From positions 682,001 through 746,000 of the forward strand of contig NZ_JPKR02000005.1 of the NCBI RefSeq assembly GCF_000757425.2: a stretch of DNA of 64,000 nucleotides, written 5' to 3'. The DNA is from Tatumella morbirosei. Its GTDB lineage: Bacteria; Pseudomonadota; Gammaproteobacteria; Enterobacterales; Enterobacteriaceae. The notes under the pieces were generated by a model, which saw nothing but the letters and a program-made list of their open reading frames with translations, had not been told where the DNA came from and searched no databases. Both the position numbers and the translations under genes were made by a program. This document shows, piece after piece, positions 9,244-17,538 of this stretch (positions within the stretch are counted from its first letter, which is position 1; the number at the start of each line of letters is the position of its first letter).

Positions 9244-10202
9244 AAATGAAATCTGTTCGTAAACTGGCTGCGGTTGCTGTGCTGGCCGGAACCTCCGCAT
9301 TTGCTTCCTTCGCAGAAGCAAACCAGCCTGCTGTCATTTATGAAGCTTTCCACTCGATTCAGTATCTGCCGTTATATGTCGGTATCGACCAGGGCATTTT
9401 TGCCAAACACGGCGTGGATTTAAAACTGATGACTGCCGGAAGCGGTGCTCAGGCTGTGGCGGCGGTGATTGGCGGGCATGCCGATTTCTCTTTACAGGAC
9501 CCGATGACTGCTGTGTTGGCTCATATTAAAGGTGCGCCGATCACCAATATCGGGCTGGTGGTCGCCGGGGTACCGGTATGGATTATTGCTCCGCCATCTG
9601 CCAACCTGCACTCCGAAGCCGACCTGAAGGGGAAAACGGTCTCTACTGCGATGCCACCGAGTACCACCACTTATCTGTTACAGCAACTGATAAAAGATAA
9701 AGGGATTCAGGGGGTGAATCTGAGTACGGTTCAGTTGGGAACTGAGTTATCGCCGCTAGGTGTCGGTCGTGCGCAGGCTGCAACCGTTTATGAACCTCAG
9801 GTCGACCAGGGGATTGCCAGCGGCTATAAGATTGTTTACTCGTTTAATGACAAGTATCAGGGAGAATTTGCTTTTTCAGCCATTGATGCTCTGCAGTCAA
9901 CAATCAAAAGTAAACCTGAGATGGTGAAAGACTTTATCGAAGGCCTGGCTGAAGCCGAAAAAGTGATCCATAACTCTCCGGATATTGCCCGCCAGGTAGC
10001 GATTAAAGAGTTTCCGACGTTAGATGCTAAAGTCGTGACTAATGCGGTTGACCGGCTGGCAAAAAATAACATTTACGCTGTCGATCCGTATATTTCCGAA
10101 GGTGCCTTTAATAATGCCATTAATGTGCAGCAGTACATCGGCAATATTAAACCGGGTCAGGTCACCTACGCGGATGTGGTGCATAACATTTATAAGAAAT
10201 AA
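9231..10202 (+). CDS. NitT/TauT-type periplasmic substrate-binding protein
   Basis: A 323-residue exported binding protein with an Ala-rich signal peptide ending near ASFAEA. The mature part has the NMT1/SsuA-like fold pattern (HSIQYLPLYVGIDQGIFAKHG, residues 37-57; an AVIGGHADFSLQD strand after it). ATG 9231 has a GGGTGG ribosome site; ATG 9246 with GGAAAG is an equally good start and gives a cleaner signal peptide. The gene lies between the permease and the amidase, so it probably binds an amide- or ureide-type nitrogen compound. Confidence 0.87.
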   Translation: MESIKMKSVRKLAAVAVLAGTSAFASFAEANQPAVIYEAFHSIQYLPLYVGIDQGIFAKHGVDLKLMTAGSGAQAVAAVIGGHADFSLQDPMTAVLAHIKGAPITNIGLVVAGVPVWIIAPPSANLHSEADLKGKTVSTAMPPSTTTYLLQQLIKDKGIQGVNLSTVQLGTELSPLGVGRAQAATVYEPQVDQGIASGYKIVYSFNDKYQGEFAFSAIDALQSTIKSKPEMVKDFIEGLAEAEKVIHNSPDIARQVAIKEFPTLDAKVVTNAVDRLAKNNIYAVDPYISEGAFNNAINVQQYIGNIKPGQVTYADVVHNIYKK

Positions 10203-10234
10203 TCCGTGATTATTGGGTCATGACAGGAAGCAAT

Positions 10235-11479
10235 ATGAAACAGAACACCCCGCTGGAGCAGGCGATAGCTTCGGTACAACAACGAAATCCTGAGTTGAAG
10301 GCCTTTGTCTGGCTGCCTGAGCACTATCCGGAAACACCCGGGGGATTACCGCTTTCAGGGATACCTGTCGCGGTGAAAGATCTGATAGACACTAAAGATA
10401 TGCCTACCGGTTACGGTTGCCGGCTGTTTCAGGGGCACCTTCCGGCGGAAGATGCAAAGATAGTCCGGCAACTGAAAGCCGCAGGTGCGACGATTTTTGG
10501 TAAAACGGCCACCACGGAGTTTGCCTGGCGCCACCCTGCGGCCACGGTAAATCCCTGGAATTATCGTCATACTCCGGGCGGATCCTCCAGCGGTTCAGCG
10601 GCTGCGGTCGCGGCAGGTATTGTCAATATCGCCCTGGGTACACAAACCGTAGGGTCGGTGATTCGTCCGGCCGCCTACTGTGGTGTCGTCGGATTTAAAC
10701 CGACTTATGGACGGGTGTCAGTGGAAGGTATTCAGCCACTGGCAGGCTCGCTTGACCATACCGGTTTTATTGTCTCTGATTGCTACTATGCCAGCCTTTG
10801 CCAGCAGGTGATTGTCGACAACCAGACCACAGTATCTCACCCTGTCCCAGTGAAGCCACGCCGGGTCCGGTTGTATATGCCCGCGCATTGGCAGTCGGCG
10901 GATGAGGAACTGAAAAGCTGGTTTTCCGGGATCATTGGCTGGCTGAATGAGCAGGGGATTGAATGCCGTCCGTTGGAGGCTGCAGATAAAGCACCTGAAT
11001 GGCTGGCGGCACTGGACACCATTCTGGCCTATGAAGCCTGTCAGGGGCTGTCAGCAAAAATTGGCGCGGACTTATCTGCGGTCGGTAAAGCGACCTCCGC
11101 ACTCATTCAGCAAGGGAGTGAGATTTCTTCAGAGGTCTATCAGCAGGCAATAACCTTTATGCAGCAATGTCGTCGTCAGCGTGATGATTATTTCCATGAC
11201 AGCGATGTCATTCTGTCGCTGGCTGCCCCGTCAGTGGCACCGCAAGGGCTGAGTTCAACGGGGGATGCCTCGTTCTGCGCCCCCTGGTCATTCCTCGGAT
11301 TACCTGCGATGACGCTACCGGGCGGAATTTCCGCTCAGCGATTACCGATAGGTCTTCAACTGATCGGTCATTCGATGAAGGAAAGCGATTTAATCTCGAT
11401 GGCCTGTTGGTTTGAGTCTCGCTTACCCCGTATTAAAGCTCCTTTGATCGGCGGAGGGAGTGACCGTGATAAGAGTTGA
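10235..11479 (+). CDS. Amidase signature family hydrolase of the ureide operon
   Basis: A 414-residue cytoplasmic AS-family amidase. Catalytic Lys48 lies in VAVKDL, the cis-Ser cluster 117-119 in PGGSSSGSA, and the nucleophile Ser141 in GTQTVGSV. The Asp of the usual GTDT is Gln here. AGGAAG eight bases or less before 10235 favours this ATG over 10220. Its end overlaps the allD-like gene by 14 bp. Being placed between an importer and ureidoglycolate dehydrogenase, it may hydrolyse an acyl-urea or amide such as oxalurate, oxamate or a ureido acid. That substrate assignment is inference. Confidence 0.82.
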   Translation: MKQNTPLEQAIASVQQRNPELKAFVWLPEHYPETPGGLPLSGIPVAVKDLIDTKDMPTGYGCRLFQGHLPAEDAKIVRQLKAAGATIFGKTATTEFAWRHPAATVNPWNYRHTPGGSSSGSAAAVAAGIVNIALGTQTVGSVIRPAAYCGVVGFKPTYGRVSVEGIQPLAGSLDHTGFIVSDCYYASLCQQVIVDNQTTVSHPVPVKPRRVRLYMPAHWQSADEELKSWFSGIIGWLNEQGIECRPLEAADKAPEWLAALDTILAYEACQGLSAKIGADLSAVGKATSALIQQGSEISSEVYQQAITFMQQCRRQRDDYFHDSDVILSLAAPSVAPQGLSSTGDASFCAPWSFLGLPAMTLPGGISAQRLPIGLQLIGHSMKESDLISMACWFESRLPRIKAPLIGGGSDRDKS

Positions 11480-12521
11480 CCCGCAACAGTTGCTGACACT
11501 CATCAGCGATAAATTGCAGCGTGCAGGTTTGCAGGCACTCCATGCAGAGACCGTCGCGGCATCGCTGGTACATGCAGATAAGCGCGGTGTTCACTCGCAC
11601 GGAGCATTGCGGACCGAATACTACGTGGAACGAATCTGCAAAGGAGGGATCAATACAACGCCCGAATTTACTGTTCGCCATGAATTACCTTCCGTGATGA
11701 TTTTTGATGGCGATAATGGTCCCGGGCATTTTGCCGCGCAACAGGCCATGGAGCACGGAATCGACATTGCTCAGCAGCAGGGACTGTGTGCAGTTGGCAT
11801 TCGTCGTATCAGCCACAGTGGTGCACTGTCATTTTTTGTAGAGCAGGCAGCAAAGTCTGGGATGGTGGCGTTGTCGTTATGTCAGTCTGATCCGATGGTG
11901 GTCCCTTACGGTGGCTCAGAACCTTATTACGGAACCAACCCGATAGCCTTTGCGGCCCCGGGAGAAGGTGATGATTATATGATGCTGGATATGGCGACCA
12001 GCGTTCAGGCCTGGGGGAAGATACTTGATGCGCGTCTCCGGCATCAGCCAATCCCGGCCGACTGGGCGGTAGACAGTCGCGGCCAGCCAACCACTGATCC
12101 TGCGGCAGTGGCGGGCCTGAATGCTATTTCAGGACCCAAAGGCTATGGATTAATGATGATGGTGGATGTGCTGGCAGGAATGTTGCTTGGGCTACCGTTT
12201 GGCAAACATGTCTCATCTATGTACCAGAATATGTCGGAAGGCCGCAATCTCGGGCAGTTACACATCATTTTTAATCCTGCGGCATTTACCGACAGTACTG
12301 TTTTCAGGGCCAGTGTTTCTCGTTCTATGGCAGAGCTTAAGGCCAGTAAACCGGCGCAGGGAGTTGAACGGGTACTTTATCCGGGTGAAGACTGTATTCT
12401 GCGTGAGGCTCTGGCCGCTACCGAAGGTGTGGCAGTGAATGAAGATGTCTGGCGTTATCTGCAAAGCGACACTCTGCATTCTGACCGCTATGAAACCGGC
12501 AATCCGTTTAATGGTCGCTGA
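11466..12521 (+). CDS. allD: Ureidoglycolate dehydrogenase-like (AllD)
   Basis: A 351-residue member of the LdhA2/MDH2 family of NAD(P)-dependent dehydrogenases. It resembles E. coli AllD (349 residues) along its whole length: RGVHSHGALR, then ISHSGALSFF, a CQSDPMVVPYGG block, YGTNPIAFAAPGEGD, and ISGPKGYGLMMM. AllD oxidises ureidoglycolate to oxalurate in anaerobic allantoin use. GTG 11466 follows GGAGGG by seven bases and is preferred to GTG 11460. No allC, allB or fdrA is adjacent; the partners here are an ABC importer and an amidase, so the exact substrate may differ. The last codons are repeated at 19785-19831. Confidence 0.8.
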   Translation: MIRVDPQQLLTLISDKLQRAGLQALHAETVAASLVHADKRGVHSHGALRTEYYVERICKGGINTTPEFTVRHELPSVMIFDGDNGPGHFAAQQAMEHGIDIAQQQGLCAVGIRRISHSGALSFFVEQAAKSGMVALSLCQSDPMVVPYGGSEPYYGTNPIAFAAPGEGDDYMMLDMATSVQAWGKILDARLRHQPIPADWAVDSRGQPTTDPAAVAGLNAISGPKGYGLMMMVDVLAGMLLGLPFGKHVSSMYQNMSEGRNLGQLHIIFNPAAFTDSTVFRASVSRSMAELKASKPAQGVERVLYPGEDCILREALAATEGVAVNEDVWRYLQSDTLHSDRYETGNPFNGR

Positions 12522-12632
12522 ACTTCGACCTGTCTGAATCCCCTCCTGGTGGGTTAATTCCGGTAATTTCTCTCCGCAGATCCGTTTTCAGGAAATGCGG
12601 ATTTTTTATTACCGTCATAAATGGTAGGGTGC
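12465..12632 (+). repeat. Direct repeat copy 1 (allD 3' end plus terminator)
   Basis: About 168 bp that recur at 19785-19952 with only a handful of differences (for example at 12500, 12532, 12614-12616 and 12624). It contains the last 18 codons of allD, its stop and the terminator. The two copies enclose about 7.15 kb of AT-rich accessory DNA, as expected for the ends of an integrated element or of a duplication. Confidence 0.9.
12573..12607 (+). terminator. Terminator after allD
   Basis: Stem TCCGCA / TGCGGA with a 17-base apical region that can pair further, followed by six T. It ends the ureide operon. An identical element lies in the second repeat copy at 19893-19927. Confidence 0.65.
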
Positions 12633-13082
12633 AGCGCAATGACTAACCTGGTGGCGCGGTAGCATCAGCATGTCCGCGTAGGACAGAGCATAAACCTTCT
12701 CAGTGGTTACCGCCGGTCGGTGATTTTTGTGCGGTAGTCAATCTGGGGTAGCCGCGCTTACCTGTTTGCTATCCATAATCCAGAAACTATAATAATCCCT
12801 ACTACCTGGGCGACTAAGAAATAAGCGCCAATAGCCCTTGATAACCTTGATAGTCACATTGCTGAGGCTACCTCGTTATGGGGTACCCTTACGGAGTAGA
12901 GTTGCCAACTCAGTAAGGGCCCTGATGAGCGGAGAGGGAAATAAAATGAGATAACCCACCGATTATTTAGTAATGTGTCATCAGGAAATGAATTGAACGT
13001 TGGCACACTGTCGGTTAAATTTGCTTACTATAGACATAATTTTAAACCCAAATAAAGTAAAAAAGAAGGAAGTTTTGAGAAA
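12633..13082. other. Left non-coding part of the accessory block
   Basis: No open gene is supported. The first 130 bp on the minus strand could encode a short decayed peptide (TEKVYALSYADMLML) that I cannot place. A nested hairpin lies at 12886-12919. The last 60 bp are AT-rich and should hold the promoter of the AAA ATPase; GAAGGAAG is its ribosome site. Confidence 0.5.
12886..12919. other. Nested hairpin of unknown role
   Basis: Outer arms CCCTTAC and GTAAGGG (7 bp) enclose an inner perfect hairpin GAGTT-GCC-AACTC. No T-run follows, so it is not a classic terminator. It could be a structured RNA in the leader of the AAA gene or a protein-binding site. Confidence 0.4.
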
Positions 13083-13559
13083 ATGAAAAGAAAAGGGAAT
13101 ATTTTAAATCAGATCGAAGAGGAAATTGAAAAGGTTGAACAAGTAATTGATAAAAACAAAAAACAAATTAAAGAACGTAAATTTATTCGAAATACGGTGA
13201 TCTCAAGCATTAGTAAAGATGTGTTATTAATGAATGACCAATGGAAAACGTATTTGGTGAAATTAAAGAATGAAATTTCTGATGCTGGTTTTCTTAAAAA
13301 ATACATAAAGCAATTCGAGTTATCACCAATAACTAAAGATGAGTTTATAGCTTGCTTTGATTTCTTGTTTGATTTGAATATTAGCTCAATGAGGTTTAGT
13401 AAAAAAATAGCGGAGATGGAGTTTACCCATATATTGCAATATGCTGCCCATGTAATAAAGATAACAAGATGGTCCAGAAATGGAACCTTATGGACTCATC
13501 AAAAAAAGATTTTTTTGGTAATGAATTTATTGTTTTTAGTTCAGGATCTAATGGTGTAA
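13083..13559 (+). CDS. N-terminal frame of the AAA ATPase (coiled-coil region)
   Basis: Up to about residue 141 this frame encodes a charged helical protein with a coiled coil near the start (NQIEEEIEKVEQVIDKNKKQ). I recognise no family. After codon 141 the sequence is out of frame: the tail KIFLVMNLLFLVQ is the shifted reading of DFFGNEFIVFSS of the next frame. The switch falls at the heptamer A AAA AAG (13502-13508). A one-base slip back there would join this part to the two AAA modules and give a protein of about 740 residues. Codon use is AT-rich, unlike the flanking operons. Confidence 0.6.
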   Translation: MKRKGNILNQIEEEIEKVEQVIDKNKKQIKERKFIRNTVISSISKDVLLMNDQWKTYLVKLKNEISDAGFLKKYIKQFELSPITKDEFIACFDFLFDLNISSMRFSKKIAEMEFTHILQYAAHVIKITRWSRNGTLWTHQKKIFLVMNLLFLVQDLMV

Positions 13560-15304
13560 AATACGCCGCCATATATGTTGGATCTACTCCGAAAAGTAAT
13601 ATTAATATTAAGCTTTCAAATAAAAAGACATCCTATAACAGCTTTGATGAATGGGGGGTCTTTTCTGCCGTTTTACAAAGGCTGATCAGTGGGTTTAATA
13701 GTCAGGGATCACGATTTATTACTCTTGAGAATATATTAATTGAAATTAGTAGTCTGGAAAACGAAATTGATAAACTCCATAGTAAACTTAATAATTTACA
13801 TGAGCAGTTGGATGAGATAAAAAGTATTGCCGTAGAAGATGAGAAGCTAAATGAAATTCTTAATCTGATAGGTTTATTTAAATCAGGAGGAAATGTCATA
13901 CCTAAGGGGATTCTTTTATACGGGCCACCAGGGACTGGTAAGACGATGATAGCCAGAATGTTAGCAAAAAATATGAAATGTCATTTTGAATCGGTAAATG
14001 TCTCTGATTTGAAAGGTCCTTATATTGGCCATTCAGCGCAGAGAGTTAAGGAGTGTTGGGAAAAATGCCGGGAAAAATCACCCTCTATTTTATTCGTCGA
14101 TGAATGTGAAGGTGTCTTTCCACGAAGAGGAAGTACACACTCAGATTCATTTTCTGATGAATTAGTTCAAACCTTTATATCAGAATGGGACGGATTTAAT
14201 AACTCCACAGATAGCAAAGTTCTTGTAATTGGTGCAACCAATCGGAATGACATACTGGACGATGCTGTCATGTCAAGATTTACTAGTTCTATAGAAATAG
14301 GGCTCCCAAAAGGAGATTTACGGGAAAAAATATTCTATAACGAATTGAAAAACGCAGGGATAAAAATTAATATTGATGAGAAAATCATTGTCGAATCGGC
14401 GGGTTTATCGGGTCGTGATATAAAAACTATCGTTGCTAAAATTTATGCAACCATAGATCATGAAAGTGATATTTCCTCAGATTACATTACTGAAGAAATA
14501 ACCAGGTTTAGAGGGAAGTCATCTGTTTTACCTGCAGGGTTATCGTGGGATGATATTATTTTACCTAAGGATGTATTGTTCGAATTCAAGCTTCTTGGAA
14601 CGAAATTGAAACATTCAGAAAGTTTAAAAAATAGGAATCACTCTATACCTAAGACAACTTTGCTGTTTGGACCTCCCGGCACAGGAAAAACGCAACTAGC
14701 GAAGGTTTTAGCGAGTCAGTCAGGACTGAGCTTTATTTCAAGAACAACTGCTCAATTAAAATCAGGGCATATAGGTAAATCATCTCAGAATATTAAAGAA
14801 ATGTTTGATGAGGCTGAATCAAAGTCTCCTTGTATTATTTTTATTGATGAAATTGATATTCTAACTCCTGGCAGAGAGCAGTCAAATGGGGACTCATTTA
14901 ATAATGAGATTATTGGACAGTTGTTGCAGGAATTAGATGGGATACATAGTAGAGAAAATATATTTTTATTGGCCGCAACAAACTTCATCAACAGAGTGGA
15001 TAGTGCTTTGATGTCCAGAATGCAAAACACAATTGAAATAGGACTACCGGACTTAACAGCCAGGATGGGTATTATTAAGCAGCTGATTAAAAATAAAATA
15101 ATTGACTTTGATGAAAATGAACTTATCGCCAACCTGGCAGATAAAACAGAGGGTCTGTCGGGTAGAGATCTAAAATCCATCGTTGAAAGAGCCGCTGACT
15201 TAGCCATTAATCGTTATTTTGATTTTGGAGAAAATAATGGTGATATTATCATTAATAAGTCTGATTTTTTTAATGCACTATCCTGGTTTAATGACAGAAA
15301 TTAG
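13469..15304 (+). CDS. Double AAA+ ATPase, p97/Cdc48-like layout
   Basis: Two complete AAA modules in one chain. Module 1: Walker A GPPGTGKT (residues 152-159), Walker B ILFVDE (Asp211, Glu212), sensor GATNRND, arginine finger Arg270. Module 2: Walker A 401-408, Walker B IIFIDE (Asp460, Glu461), Arg517. Pore-loop-like segments are GPYIGHS and SGHIGKS. A coiled coil lies at about 87-120. No protease or nuclease domain follows, so it looks like an unfoldase or remodeller. In the annotated frame ATG 13469 or 13490 could start translation but neither has a good ribosome site; the upstream frame probably supplies the true N-terminus. The family is not one I can name. Confidence 0.75.
   Translation: MVQKWNLMDSSKKDFFGNEFIVFSSGSNGVKYAAIYVGSTPKSNINIKLSNKKTSYNSFDEWGVFSAVLQRLISGFNSQGSRFITLENILIEISSLENEIDKLHSKLNNLHEQLDEIKSIAVEDEKLNEILNLIGLFKSGGNVIPKGILLYGPPGTGKTMIARMLAKNMKCHFESVNVSDLKGPYIGHSAQRVKECWEKCREKSPSILFVDECEGVFPRRGSTHSDSFSDELVQTFISEWDGFNNSTDSKVLVIGATNRNDILDDAVMSRFTSSIEIGLPKGDLREKIFYNELKNAGIKINIDEKIIVESAGLSGRDIKTIVAKIYATIDHESDISSDYITEEITRFRGKSSVLPAGLSWDDIILPKDVLFEFKLLGTKLKHSESLKNRNHSIPKTTLLFGPPGTGKTQLAKVLASQSGLSFISRTTAQLKSGHIGKSSQNIKEMFDEAESKSPCIIFIDEIDILTPGREQSNGDSFNNEIIGQLLQELDGIHSRENIFLLAATNFINRVDSALMSRMQNTIEIGLPDLTARMGIIKQLIKNKIIDFDENELIANLADKTEGLSGRDLKSIVERAADLAINRYFDFGENNGDIIINKSDFFNALSWFNDRN
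13502..13508 (+). promoter_or_regulatory. A AAA AAG slippery heptamer at frame junction
   Basis: In the upstream frame the codons read CAA AAA AAG, exactly the phase of the dnaX -1 frameshift site. A -1 slip continues with GAT TTT TTT GGT, the frame of the AAA modules. No strong upstream Shine-Dalgarno stimulator or downstream stem was seen, and adjoining A7 and T7 runs make a plain indel equally possible. Confidence 0.45.
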
Positions 15305-15311
15305 TTTTTAA

Positions 15312-15330
15312 CCAGGGTGTCAGACCCTGG
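15312..15330 (+). terminator. Hairpin after the AAA gene
   Basis: CCAGGG-TGTCAGA-CCCTGG, eight bases after the stop of the ATPase gene, followed by an AT-rich but not pure T stretch. Probable weak terminator. Confidence 0.5.
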
Positions 15331-16114
15331 ATATTTATAATAGATAACGTTGTGTACACTACCATCACGGCACAATCCCCTAAAACTGATAGAATCAAGG
15401 GAACATTACTGAGGCCGTGCATCATTACCTGGTGGGATAATTAACACCTGATTTAGGAACGAAGAAGTAAACAGACAGTTAAAAATGATACGATCACCCA
15501 TCAGTTGCAGTGAAGATATAAAAATTAGGAAGATACACAATGTAAATTGCAGTCTCGGGTTTTCTGTCTAAGCCTCTGGTCAGTGAGTTCGTCCCCTTCA
15601 GTGACATGCTCTTTCACCTTTCCTCTTATATCCGGAAAAAAACTTCACAAGCTTTATAAAATCTACTATGCAGGCATTTCATTTATTTGGAAAGGTAGAC
15701 AACTCTGCGGTTTTAATTAGTCGTGTAACTTCACACGGATTTGCCTGCCAGTCTTACTGCATCGATTAACGATATTTTTACCAAAATTACTCGCTGTTAT
15801 CTTCAGTAAGCATGCTTATCTTAACCAACCCCCCCAACATCGTTATCTAACCTCTTTCGAAACACTCCCGAGCACCACTGTTGAGCTTTCATTCGGGTTT
15901 TCAGAATCATTATGAGATGATCCTGAACGAATTCGCCATATGAGTCTGCCCGGTTTGAGAGTTTAATCATTTCGTTACGAGCACACTATTACTGGATAAA
16001 ATTAGCCATTGGCTACTATCTGAACATAAAACAAAATCAGTAAGTTGTTCGCGTTATAAACATAAATTTCTTTACAGTTTGGTTTTTTTTATGAAAATAA
16101 AAAACCTTTCATAT
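15331..16114. other. Non-coding stretch in the accessory block
   Basis: No gene can be supported on either strand over about 780 bp; frames are interrupted throughout. Composition is mixed, with less AT than the flanking genes in the middle, which suggests decayed former coding sequence. No insertion-sequence end or tRNA was recognised. Confidence 0.45.
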
Positions 16115-16139
16115 CACTATGTGCCATAGTGTTTTTTTT
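16115..16139 (+). terminator. Strong terminator just before a lipoprotein gene
   Basis: CACTATG-TGC-CATAGTG followed by eight T. It ends 21 bases before the next start codon, so it either ends an upstream short RNA or works as an attenuator of the lipoprotein gene. Confidence 0.7.
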
Positions 16140-16160
16140 CATTAAAAATAAAGGCTTGTC

Positions 16161-16736
16161 ATGAAAAAAAGAACAATTGTCTCATTCATTTCAATTTTGA
16201 TTTTAACTGGCTGTCAACAATTTAAAGATTCGTATGATGGTGTCACCAAAACGATGAGTGAATTTTCATTGGATAAAACACTTAATATAAAGAGTGAAAG
16301 CCAGGAAGAAGTTAAAACAAAAACAACCAATGATTTAGATGATAAAAAATTCCAAAAAACGTCTTTGAGAGAGATTTGTATTGACTTAAACAAAAATAAA
16401 TATTCAGCCGTTGATAAATGGGATAAAAAATACATAGAATTTTCATCAAAAGTAGCTATGGTTTCAAAATCAGCCCCAATGTTTAATGGTGATCCGTTTT
16501 TCAAATACCCTGAAACAATTCTTTCATTCAAAACAGGGGTCCATATAACTGGATCTGAAAACTGTGTAGTTGTAGCATATTTAAATTTAGACCAAATTAA
16601 GAAGATAAATGCGGGAGATACTGTAAAAATAAAAGGTCAGGTAGGTATTCCATCCATTCCCAGGGTATCAGCAGAAGTCGCAGGCAGAGAACTTCAGGCA
16701 GAGATTGTAGTATCCCCCTCTGAAATAATTAAATAA
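16161..16736 (+). CDS. OB-fold-like lipoprotein
   Basis: A 191-residue lipoprotein: MKK start, hydrophobic core and lipobox LTGC (Cys18). After a Lys/Glu-rich linker (residues 30-70) the C-terminal 120 residues have the pattern of tRNA_anti-like OB-fold domains of unknown function: KWDKKYIEFSSKV, then INAGDTVKIKGQV. AAGG lies before the ATG. It is convergent with the DUF4755-like gene, with a bidirectional hairpin between. The role is unknown. Confidence 0.65.
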   Translation: MKKRTIVSFISILILTGCQQFKDSYDGVTKTMSEFSLDKTLNIKSESQEEVKTKTTNDLDDKKFQKTSLREICIDLNKNKYSAVDKWDKKYIEFSSKVAMVSKSAPMFNGDPFFKYPETILSFKTGVHITGSENCVVVAYLNLDQIKKINAGDTVKIKGQVGIPSIPRVSAEVAGRELQAEIVVSPSEIIK

Positions 16737-16798
16737 AACTTAAATATTCATGATGAAAAGCCAGGTTCTGGTTTATTGAATGATTTAATGTGATTTTT

Positions 16799-16841
16799 AA
16801 TAACCAACTGGATAATGTTATTTAATATCCAATTGGTTATT
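16799..16841. terminator. Bidirectional hairpin between convergent genes
   Basis: Arms of 16 bases (AATAACCAACTGGATA and its partner TATCCAATTGGTTATT) pair with one mismatch around an 11-base AT-rich loop. It sits between two convergent genes and is likely to stop transcription from both sides. Confidence 0.65.
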
Positions 16842-16905
16842 AGATTTATTAAGTCTGTCTTTATGATGATGTTATTGTATTCTGACCCTATCTAAATCAA
16901 CGGAG

Positions 16906-17538
16906 TTATTTCATTACCTTTTCCATAACATTCATCCAGATTTGACATTCAGTAATTACTCCCTTCCAGAACTTATCTGACTTTACATTCACCCCAACAT
17001 TATCAGGTATTATTTTTATATGCCATACCGGGGTGACCAGATCATCGGTATGGATGAAAAAACCATTGTTAGACCATGCCTTAGCGCCGGCCTTATTATT
17101 AATCGCATTTGCTTGCATAAGTCCGGTGTAATTATTCATAAAACTACTGCTGCCTGAAATTACATTGACTTTACTAATTCCTTCAACATTATAATTCCAG
17201 GACTTAATATTATCAAAACTTACTGTTTTTGATTTCTTTCCTGAAATAAGATCAATAGTTCTTGAATTGGTGTTGATATTTATTCCGTATTCATCACTGC
17301 CCAATTTAGCGTAGTAAGTATAAAAACCATCACTCTTTTCATTCAAGTATTTAACATAACTACTCTTGTCGAATTCTTTCCTGGAAGCTTTGTAGGCGAT
17401 AAATATAAGAACAATACCAATAAGAATATATAAGGGGTTAACTATTGCTTTAAAGTAAAAAGACATCAGAGTTGAGGGGACAAAAAATATAAGGCCTAGC
17501 ACACCTGACAACCATTTTATTGCGGAATAAATGTTCAT
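16906..17538 (-). CDS. Membrane protein, DUF4755-like
   Basis: A 210-residue protein with two N-terminal hydrophobic segments (about residues 9-27 and 34-50), followed by a soluble cytoplasmic or periplasmic domain. The end of that domain (NGFFIHTDDLVTPVWHIKI and a final ECQIWMNVMEKV) fits the DUF4755 family of enterobacterial accessory proteins, as far as I recall it. AT-rich codon use matches the accessory block. No function can be given. Confidence 0.6.
   Translation of the reverse strand: MNIYSAIKWLSGVLGLIFFVPSTLMSFYFKAIVNPLYILIGIVLIFIAYKASRKEFDKSSYVKYLNEKSDGFYTYYAKLGSDEYGININTNSRTIDLISGKKSKTVSFDNIKSWNYNVEGISKVNVISGSSSFMNNYTGLMQANAINNKAGAKAWSNNGFFIHTDDLVTPVWHIKIIPDNVGVNVKSDKFWKGVITECQIWMNVMEKVMK

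Noticed and set aside
12465-12632. tRNA or tmRNA as the attachment site of the accessory block
   Set aside because: The repeat contains only the allD 3' end and its terminator; no cloverleaf could be drawn.
12920-12945. CTGATGAG followed by GGGAAAT next to a hairpin, recalling a hammerhead ribozyme core
   Set aside because: Two unpaired C lie between stem I and the core, stem II does not pair, and no convincing stem III closes it.
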